A DNA stretch of 64,000 nucleotides, taken from positions 806,001-870,000 of the forward strand of contig NZ_MVDG02000001.1 in the NCBI RefSeq assembly GCF_002008315.2, in the 5' to 3' direction. Position 1 is the stretch's first letter, and every line of letters begins with the position of its first letter. Shown here one piece after another: positions 57,846 through 64,000 of the stretch. Source of the stretch: Arthrobacter sp. KBS0703 (lineage in GTDB: Bacteria > Actinomycetota > Actinomycetes > Actinomycetales > Micrococcaceae). The notes beneath the pieces were generated by a model, which worked only from the letters and a program-made list of their open reading frames with translations, had not been told where the DNA came from and ran no database searches. The position numbers and the translations under genes were made by a program.

Positions 57846-58910
57846 TTAGCTTCCGAACGCCTGAAGCAGGGCAGCCACCGTACGCTCGGCCGCATGGCCG
57901 TCACCGTAGGGCGTTGCGTCCGTTGCGGCCGGCGCCGGCCGCCGTACGGTATCGGCGAGGATGCTCAGGTCCTTGCTGACCAGCACGTTCCAACCCAGCT
58001 CAACGGTCTCCACCCATTCCGTTTCCGGCCGGATGGTAGTGCAGGGCGTGCGCAGCAGGAAGGCTTCCTTCTGGAGTCCGCCGGAGTCGGTGATGACGCC
58101 CGCGCTGTTCCGCACGGCGTTGACAAGCTGCGGGTAGGCCAGCGGAGCTGCCACCCGGACCGATCCCTGCTCCAGGTCGAGCCCGTGCTTGGCGGCCAGG
58201 CTGACGAGCCGCGGGTGTGCCAGCAGGAATACCGGCTTCTCCAGGCTCGCCAGGGAGCTGATGATGGCGGCCAGGCGCTCCGGGGAGTCGGTGTTGTCGG
58301 GCCGGTGAATGGTGCAGACGTAGTACTCGCCCGGCGCCGCGTCGACGGGGAGGGGCTGGTCGCCGGCGTCGAGCAGGTCGCGGACTTTGAAGAGCACGTC
58401 CGTCATGACGTCGCCGACCAGAACGGTTCTCTCCGCGAGGCCTTCCGTGGCCAGGTGCTTGACGGCCACCTCGGTGGGCGCGAGCAGGAGGTCTGCACTG
58501 TGGTCGGTCAGGACGCGGTTGTGCTCTTCGGGCATCCGGCGGTTGAAGGACCGGAGACCGGCCTCGAGGTGTGCCACCGGGATGTGCATCTTGATGGCGG
58601 CGATGGCAGCGGCGAGGGTCGAATTGGTGTCGCCGTAGACCAGCACGCAGTCCGGAGCTGATTCCTCCAGGATTGCCTCGAGTCCATGCAGCATGGCACC
58701 GGTCTGGGCGCCGTGCTTGCCAGAGCCAACTCCGAGGTTGAAGTCCGGTGCCGGGATCCCAAGATCCCGGAAGAACACATCACTCATGAGTTCGTCATAG
58801 TGCTGGCCGGTGTGGGCGATCAGGTGTTCCGCCTGGCCCTCCATGGCCGCCGCGATCGGCGCGAGCTTTACAAACTGGGGACGTGCGCCAACGACGCTGA
58901 GAATACGCAT
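57846..58910 (-). CDS. UDP-N-acetylglucosamine 2-epimerase, non-hydrolysing (WecB/WbpI-like)
   Basis: The enzyme (354 residues) epimerises C2 of UDP-GlcNAc or a related diacetamido-uronate. Landmarks are VVGARPQFVKLAPIA, AHTGQHYDELMS, VYGDTNSTLA, HLEAGLRS, MPEEHNR and DSGGLQKEA, with VCTIHRPDN in the middle. ATG 58910 is chosen because MRILSVVGARPQF is the usual N-terminus. A TAAACT 7 nt upstream and the absence of an SD sequence suggest a leaderless mRNA. In the context of the diacetamido-uronic acid genes, a WbpI-like role is plausible, but WecB is equally possible from sequence alone. Confidence 0.92.
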   Translation of the reverse strand: MRILSVVGARPQFVKLAPIAAAMEGQAEHLIAHTGQHYDELMSDVFFRDLGIPAPDFNLGVGSGKHGAQTGAMLHGLEAILEESAPDCVLVYGDTNSTLAAAIAAIKMHIPVAHLEAGLRSFNRRMPEEHNRVLTDHSADLLLAPTEVAVKHLATEGLAERTVLVGDVMTDVLFKVRDLLDAGDQPLPVDAAPGEYYVCTIHRPDNTDSPERLAAIISSLASLEKPVFLLAHPRLVSLAAKHGLDLEQGSVRVAAPLAYPQLVNAVRNSAGVITDSGGLQKEAFLLRTPCTTIRPETEWVETVELGWNVLVSKDLSILADTVRRPAPAATDATPYGDGHAAERTVAALLQAFGS

Positions 58911-59022
58911 GGCTTCTAGTTTAGAGGCAGCCTCCAACTTTTCCGGACTGGCCCCTCCGGTACGATGGATTCGGCGTTGTGCCCGGCATGCGGGCTGCGG
59001 TTTACACAGTGAGGTCTTGTCG

Positions 59023-60141
59023 GTGCGAATTCTTGTGGTTACTACGTGGTTTCCCAGCGAGCCGAGACCGACGGAGGCACCCTTCAACCTAGAGCACGCC
59101 AAGGCCATCCAGCGCCGCCACGATGTACAGGTCCTGCACGTGCGGCTGGGGCGTTCGCAGCACCCCGAGACCGGGCAGTATGAAGGCATCCCGGTGACCC
59201 GCATCGGCCTGGACCCGCGGCGGCCCCTCACCCTGATCGGCGCCGTGCGGCAGATTTCATCCGCCCTGCGAAGCGCCGACGTCCTGCACACCATGGCGTT
59301 CTCCAGTGCCCTCGTCGCGGCATTGCCCTGGTCTCTGCGTCGGCGGCCATGGGTCCATACGGAGCACTGGAACGGCGTCACCAACCCGGAAAGCGTTGGC
59401 GGAGTCTGGCCACGGATAGCCTGGCTCAGGCACGTACTCCGCCTGCCCCACCACGTGACGGGAGTGACGCGGCAGCTGGCGGACAGGCTCAGTGAGTTCT
59501 CGCGTCCCCAGGCGGCGTCCGTGGTTCCGTGCGTCGTGCCGAACGAGAGGCCGGTGGCACCGTACCCGCCGCTGGATCCCCTGCGGCTGGTGGCCGTCGG
59601 CGGTCTCATCCCGCGAAAAAGGCCCTTGCTCGCCGTCCAGACGGTCGCCTGGCTTCGTGGCCAGGGCCACAACGTAGAGCTGGAATGGGCCGGGGACGGT
59701 GGCCAGCGGGCCGAGGTAGAGGCACTCATTGCGTCGTGCGGACTGACTCCCTACGTCCGGTTGCTGGGAAACGTTGCCCCGGCGGAAGTTTTCGCCCTCT
59801 TCGACCACGCCCATCTGTTTTTCCTGCCGACAGAACAGGAAAACTTCTTTACTTCCGCGGCGGAGGCCATGAGTGCCGGGCGCCCCGTCGTTGCCCCGCA
59901 CGTGGGCGGCTATGACGACTACGCGACGCCGGAAAACAGCCGTCTCGTCGACGACGTGACGCCCGAGTCGCTGGGACAGGCGATTCTGGAGGTTCGGGAC
60001 CGGTTCCGGAACGAAGAGCCCAGGGTCATTGCCGGGCCGATCCGGCGTCGGTTCTCTCCCGAAACCGTCGCCGGACTCTTTGACGACATCTACACGGACG
60101 TCAGCGAACGGAAGGCCGGCGGCGCCCGAATAGCGCAGTGA
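59023..60141 (+). CDS. Glycosyltransferase, GT4/GT-B type
   Basis: The GT-B glycosyltransferase (372 residues) starts VRILVVTTWFPSEPRPTEAPF. It has LVAVGGLIPRKRPLLAV in the middle and the donor-site LFFLPTEQENFFTSAAEAMSAG, with the EX7E motif of GT4. GTG 59023 has GAGG at suitable distance. It is divergent from the epimerase gene and is followed by the GT2-type genes. Acceptor and donor are unknown. Confidence 0.88.
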   Translation: MRILVVTTWFPSEPRPTEAPFNLEHAKAIQRRHDVQVLHVRLGRSQHPETGQYEGIPVTRIGLDPRRPLTLIGAVRQISSALRSADVLHTMAFSSALVAALPWSLRRRPWVHTEHWNGVTNPESVGGVWPRIAWLRHVLRLPHHVTGVTRQLADRLSEFSRPQAASVVPCVVPNERPVAPYPPLDPLRLVAVGGLIPRKRPLLAVQTVAWLRGQGHNVELEWAGDGGQRAEVEALIASCGLTPYVRLLGNVAPAEVFALFDHAHLFFLPTEQENFFTSAAEAMSAGRPVVAPHVGGYDDYATPENSRLVDDVTPESLGQAILEVRDRFRNEEPRVIAGPIRRRFSPETVAGLFDDIYTDVSERKAGGARIAQ

Positions 60142-60147
60142 TAGCCT
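60142..60147 (+). promoter_or_regulatory. -10 box TAGCCT placed for a leaderless GT2 transcript
   Basis: TAGCCT ends 6 nt before GTG 60154 and no Shine-Dalgarno sequence is visible. There is no clear -35. Confidence 0.3.
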
Positions 60148-60153
60148 GAGCAA

Positions 60154-61274
60154 GTGCAAAATACGGGTACAGGGTTTACGCCTGCAGTCGACGTCGTCAT
60201 AGCCGTACACAGTTCCGGCAGGCCGATCGAGCGGGCAGTGGCCTCAGCCTTTGACGGCGGCCTGGCGGCCAATCAGGACGGCGGAGTCCGCGTCTCCGTT
60301 GTCTGCCACAACATAGAAGCCGAAGCAATCCGCAGGCGCCTTCCGGCCGACACCGCAGAGCAGGTGCGCTGGCTCACCTGCCAGGACGGCATTCCCAGCC
60401 CTGCGGGCCCGTTCAACGCCGGCATCGCAGCGGCCGACGGCGAGTACGCGTGCATCATGGGGAGCGACGACTACCTGGAATCGGGCGCGCTCGCGCAGTG
60501 GCTCACAGTTGCCCGCGACGGCGGCGCCGCCGCAGTCATTGCGCCGCAGCGCCACGCTGACGGCAACAAGATCCGCACCCCTCCCGTCCGAGCCGGACGC
60601 AAGAGCCGGCTCGACCCCGTCCGGGACCGGCTGTCCTACCGCACCGCGCCGCTGGGACTCATCAGCACGAAGGAAATCCAGCGCCACAGCCTGGCTTTCA
60701 CTGCGGGACTCAAGACAGGAGAGGACCAGGAGTTCTCCTCCCGGCTGTGGTTCGGCGGCGGACGGATCGACTACGCCCGGGGCGCCGGCCACTATGTCGT
60801 CGGCGCGGACGCGCAGGACCGCGTCACCTACACCCGCCGGCCCGTCACCGACGAACTGTCCTTTGCGACGCGCCTGGTGGCCTCCGACTGGTTCAAGGGG
60901 CTCACGGACACCGGCAGGCGGGCCATCGTGGTCAAGCTCCTCAGGGTCTGTCTCTTATACACATCTAGATGTGTATAAGAGACAGGGTGCGGGCCGACGA
61001 TGGGGGCTGGTCCGCGGCGGACATGGCGGAACTGGCCGCCGTCGCCCGCAGCCTGCTTGCCGCTGCCCCCGGCGCGGCGGATCCGATGGCCATCGCTGAC
61101 CGCCGCCTGCTCGACACCATTCTTGACGGCGGCGCCGAGCCTGCGGCGCTCGTGGCCGCGGCCGCAGCACGGCGTAGGTTCGGCAGGCCCGAAACGCTTT
61201 TCGCCCGCGGGATCAGGAACAACCTCAACCCGGAGTCCCCGCTCAGGTTCATCGCGGCGTCGCTGCTCGTCTGA
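60154..61274 (+). CDS. Glycosyltransferase family 2, interrupted by an adapter artefact
   Basis: The GT-A fold glycosyltransferase starts VDVVIAVHSSGRPIERAV and has ACIMGSDDYLESG as the metal-binding site and KTGEDQEFSSRL later. A Nextera junction lies at 60948-60985. After it, the chain resumes with a C-terminal half whose pattern (IADRRLL, NPESPLRFIAASLLV) aligns with that of the neighbouring paralogue (VADRGLI, RRESTLRHLIRTKLY). Removing the 38 bases restores one frame, yet about 7 residues seem absent relative to the paralogue. Homology confirms that the segment after the junction belongs to this gene. The N-terminal sequence is about 300 residues plus about 95. Confidence 0.83.
60948..60985. 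other. Nextera mate-pair junction adapter (assembly artefact)
   Basis: Complete head-to-head pair of 19-bp mosaic ends (60948-60966 and 60967-60985) inside the first GT2 gene. Without correction it produces a false stop and a false start codon. Confidence 0.97.
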
Positions 61275-61386
61275 GCCTTGGCGGCCCGCTGCCGCCCGTG
61301 GGCGGCCGGCCGCCGCCCGTGCGCCTTCGCGCCGTAGCCGCCCGCCGCCGTCGTCCGAGCCCAAACCCGCCGCTACGGGCGAGCCC
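61275..61386. other. Very GC-rich intergenic region between convergent GT2 genes
   Basis: It holds a perfect 7-bp GC hairpin (61300-61306 with 61312-61318, 5-nt loop) that could terminate either gene, but there is no T run. A TAG for the leftward paralogue is possible at 61373-61375, just past the adapter. Confidence 0.45.
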
Positions 61387-61424
61387 CTGTCTCTTATACA
61401 CATCTAGATGTGTATAAGAGACAG
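61387..61424. other. Nextera mate-pair junction adapter (assembly artefact)
   Basis: Complete head-to-head mosaic ends (61387-61405 and 61406-61424) at the 3' end of the leftward GT2 gene. Together with the previous junction it isolates a 401-bp island (60986-61386). Confidence 0.97.
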
Positions 61425-62497
61425 GAGTAGAGCTTGGTGCGGATAAGGTGGCGAAGAGTGCTTTCGCGGCGTAGGTTTGCCCACGGCGCGGGCGCCAGGA
61501 CCTTGCTGACGTACGGCGCCCGCTGATCGGCCTCCAGGGCCTCCCTGATGACTCCGTCTGCAGTGGCTCGTCCCGCGGCGAGAATGAGCCCGCGGTCCGC
61601 CACGGAAAACGGCCGCAGATATTTCCCGGAAATGCTGGAGACCTTTCCGATGAACTGCTCCAGCACGGCGAGGTCGGACGGAGTCCATTCCCAGTTCGAC
61701 CCGCGCCTCCGGAGAGCGCCCAGCAGATGGACCCTGACCAACTTGACGGCAATGGCTGTCCGCGCGGCAGGACGCAGGCCGCCCAACCAGGCGTCGTCGA
61801 GGCCCAGCACGGCCCGGAACTCCTCGGCCAGCGGCAGGACATCCGATGTGACGCGGTCCGACGCGTCGCTGCAGATCACGTAGCTTGGCGCGCCTGCCGG
61901 ATATTCGATTTTCGCCCCCGAGTACCATAGGCGCAGCCCGGGATCGAGGTCTTCGCCCGACCGCAGCCCCTCCGTATACGCGATGCCTTCGGATTTGAGG
62001 GTCTCGCGGCGGATAAGCCCCAGGGGAGCTGTGGCGTAGGCCAGGCCGTCGCGGACGGGATCCAGGTTGTGCGTCCGCCCGGGACGGACCCGTGGCGTTC
62101 GGATGCGGACCTGCCGGTCGGTGAGAAGCGGCGCTGCCACGGCATCCGCGTTCTGCTCATTGAGCGCGTTGTGCCAGGCCTGCAGGGCACCGGTCTCGAA
62201 ATAGTCGTCAGAGTCCAGCACTGCCACAAACGGCGCCGTGGCGAGGCTCAGCCCGTAGTTCCGCGGACCGGCGGGGGAGTTCCGCTGGTCGTGAAACTCC
62301 TCGAACCGGATGGTGCCGTTGGAGGCAGCGCCCACCGTGGGGCTGATCTGGTCGCGGGAGATGTTGTGGCACACCACAGTGACGCGGACCATGCCGTTTG
62401 GCATGCCGTCAAAGCAGGAGCGCACGGCGCGGTCCAGCGGACGTTCCGTGGTGTGGACCGGAATGACGACGTCGATCGTCGGCTCTGCCGGCGTCAA
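61425..62497 (-). CDS. Glycosyltransferase family 2, 3' end lost at an adapter
   Basis: This is a paralogue of the preceding GT2 gene in opposite orientation. It starts TPAEPTIDVVIPVHTTERPLDRAV, has VAVLDSDDYFETGALQAW as the metal-binding site and GEDLDPGLRLWYSG later. The C-terminus runs to LRHLIRTKLYS and then meets the adapter. By alignment with the other copy, which ends SLLV-stop at the same place, only a few residues are missing. TTG 62497 overlaps the upstream ABC gene's stop by 4 bp (TTGA), which fixes the start and couples the two genes. Confidence 0.85.
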
Positions 62498-64000
62498 TTG
62501 ATGAGTCCCGCCAGGGAGGCCTGATGCGCGAAGTCAGGGACGTTTTCGATCAGCTCGTCGAACGTGCCGCTGGCGGTGACCCGGCCGCCCGTCATGAAGA
62601 AAATCTGGTCGGCGTGGCGGATGGTGGACAGCCGGTGGGCGACGAGCAGCACGGTGACCTTACCGTGGAGATCGCGGATGGCCTGGCTGATGGCATCCTC
62701 CGTTGCCGTATCGAGGGCACTCGTGGCCTCGTCCATGACCAGCACCAGCGGATCCGCGTAGAGGGCGCGGGCGATGCCCAGCCGCTGCCGCTGGCCGCCG
62801 GACAGCGACAGGCCACGCTCGCCGAGGGCGCTGTCCATGCCGCCGTCGCGCTTTTCCACGACGTCGAGCATCTGGGCTGTCTTCAGTGCTTCCTTCACCC
62901 GTTCGCGGTCAACGCTGTCAGTCCAGGTCAGGGCCACGTTCTGCGCGACGGTGGCGTCGAACAGTGATACGTCCTGGGGCACGTAACCGACACGGGAGCG
63001 CCAGTCATCCTTCACGGCGCTCAGCGGAATGCCGCCGATCGAAATGGTTCCCCCGGTGGGTTCCACGAGGCCCAGGATGAGGTCCACCAGCGTTGACTTT
63101 CCCGCGCCCGACGAACCCACGAATGCGACGGTTGAGCCGAACGGCACCGTGAGGTTGATGTCGCTGAGTGCCGGCGGCGCGTCCGGGGCATACCGGAACG
63201 ACACATCGCGGAGGTCAAGGCTCGCAGCCGAGACGGCGAGCGTCTCGCCGCTGCGCTCATGCTGCCGGTCCTCGGAGAAGCGCTCGATGGACTTGATGTC
63301 GGAGACCACAATGTTCGCGTGCGGGGCGTTGACCGAGGTCTGGGACACGATGGCCTGGAAACGCTGGATGCTGGGGGCCATGCGGAAGCCTGCAAGGGCG
63401 AAAATGGCCACCGAGTACATCGCCTGGTTCGTGCCGCCCGCGAGGTATCCCACCAGTCCGACGACGACGAAACCGCCGATGAGCGCGGATTCCAGGACGT
63501 AGCGCGGAACGATGCTCAGGAACTGGATGTTGGACCGTGCGCGGGACGTGCTGATGCGGTTCTCGTGGACCACCTGGGCAACTTCGTCCGACTTGTTGCG
63601 CAGCGTAATCTCCTTCAGTGCGCCCACCATCTCGGTCAGCAGCTGCGCAACGCGGAACGAGTAGTCGCGGTTGACCCGCCCGGCCACGACCGAACGCCTC
63701 GAAACGAAGACGTAGAGGACGCCGCCCACCAGGCCCAGGTAAATCAGGGCCACCGCGGCGGTCAGAGGCTGCGAGACGGCAAGGATGATGACAACGACGA
63801 CGAAAGTGAGCACTTCGCCCACCACCGATACCGCAGGCAGCAGGAATCCGGCGATCGTGTTGGCGATGCCCACGTCCGCAATCCGGATGAGGTCCGAAGA
63901 GTTCCGCCGGAGGCGTTCGACCCAGGGCGCGGCGAGGTAGGCGTTGAACAGCCGGTCACCCATGGCAAGCTCATATTGCGCAAACCTGCGGGTGGCAAAC
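62494..64000 (-). CDS. ABC transporter, fused permease-ATPase (MsbA/LipA-like), N-terminus outside window
   Basis: The exporter half-transporter is open to the window end. Visible are most of the transmembrane domain (VVGEVLTFVVVVIILAV, AVALIYLGLVGGVLYVFV and others) and an ATPase with Walker A VGSSGAGKSTLVDL, signature LSLSGGQRQRLG, Walker B VLVMDEATSALD and H-loop VAHRLS. At least 500 residues are visible. The stop overlaps the GT2 start by 4 bp, so it is in an operon with that glycosyltransferase and probably exports a glycolipid or lipid-linked saccharide. Confidence 0.92.
   Translation of the reverse strand, partial: FATRRFAQYELAMGDRLFNAYLAAPWVERLRRNSSDLIRIADVGIANTIAGFLLPAVSVVGEVLTFVVVVIILAVSQPLTAAVALIYLGLVGGVLYVFVSRRSVVAGRVNRDYSFRVAQLLTEMVGALKEITLRNKSDEVAQVVHENRISTSRARSNIQFLSIVPRYVLESALIGGFVVVGLVGYLAGGTNQAMYSVAIFALAGFRMAPSIQRFQAIVSQTSVNAPHANIVVSDIKSIERFSEDRQHERSGETLAVSAASLDLRDVSFRYAPDAPPALSDINLTVPFGSTVAFVGSSGAGKSTLVDLILGLVEPTGGTISIGGIPLSAVKDDWRSRVGYVPQDVSLFDATVAQNVALTWTDSVDRERVKEALKTAQMLDVVEKRDGGMDSALGERGLSLSGGQRQRLGIARALYADPLVLVMDEATSALDTATEDAISQAIRDLHGKVTVLLVAHRLSTIRHADQIFFMTGGRVTASGTFDELIENVPDFAHQASLAGLIN

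Noticed and set aside
60828..61403. Long leftward open frame running from the second GT2 gene through the 401-bp island
   Set aside because: It is antisense to a homology-supported coding segment and reads through adapter sequence; the GT2 alignment puts the real end at the adapter.

Overview
The window is GC-rich, densely coded DNA from an actinobacterium, most likely an Arthrobacter-type member of the Micrococcaceae (inferred from gene content, no database search). MtrA-MtrB-LpqB, long-form HPF, ComF, SecA1, an Rv3235-family protein, PdtaS and WhiB1 occur in the same neighbourhood as Rv3246c-Rv3219 of Mycobacterium tuberculosis. The cysteine desulfurase-MnmA pair matches Rv3025c-Rv3024c. 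There are no mycolate or arabinan genes. I annotate 49 genes. No non-coding stretch exceeds about 250 bp, and I saw no tRNA, rRNA, CRISPR array or insertion sequence.

Layout. 1-3.9 kb: cysteine desulfurase (cut by the window edge), a convergent FAD oxidoreductase with a candidate repressed promoter, and mnmA. 4-9.7 kb: a dipeptide-type ABC importer (lipoprotein, two permeases, a two-domain fused ATPase). 9.7-12.8 kb: F420/NADPH-type reductase, chorismate mutase, a MetE-fold protein with no cysteines, and a frameshifted DUF4166 gene. 12.8-18.4 kb: a leftward MoxR/DUF58/DUF4350/DUF4129 operon with a membrane protein at its head. 18.6-29 kb: mtrA-mtrB-lpqB, comF, hpf, a YcaQ-like glycosylase and secA. 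29-33.5 kb: Rv3235-family, LysM, Sm-like, small HTH, SAF/CpaB-like and CpaE-like genes. 33.5-45.2 kb: giant NAD-glutamate dehydrogenase, pdtaS, whiB1, a small membrane protein, and an EssC/EccC-type FHA-FtsK ATPase. 45.4-64 kb: a cell-surface polysaccharide locus.

The polysaccharide locus holds a near-complete set for a diacetamido-uronic acid nucleotide sugar (6-dehydrogenase, 3-oxidase, aminotransferase, N-acetyltransferase, and a separate 2-epimerase). It also has galactofuran genes (glf, a GlfT2-like transferase) tightly coupled to a Wzm/Wzt exporter, a large membrane protein, several glycosyltransferases and a second ABC exporter.

The most important caveat concerns data quality. Six places carry full or partial copies of the palindromic Nextera mate-pair junction (two 19-bp Tn5 mosaic ends head to head). 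They interrupt the DUF4129 gene, mtrB, the ycaQ-like gene, the essC-like gene and a pair of glycosyltransferase genes. In at least two of these genes sequence is demonstrably lost. These are assembly artefacts, not biology, and translations across them contain spurious residues.

I did not find a clearly new multi-gene system. The best biological leads are a shared candidate operator next to a small BldC/excisionase-type HTH gene, two perfect DnaA boxes in intergenic regions, a zinc-ligand-less MetE-fold protein, an orphan EssC-like ATPase and an orphan SAF/CpaE pair.
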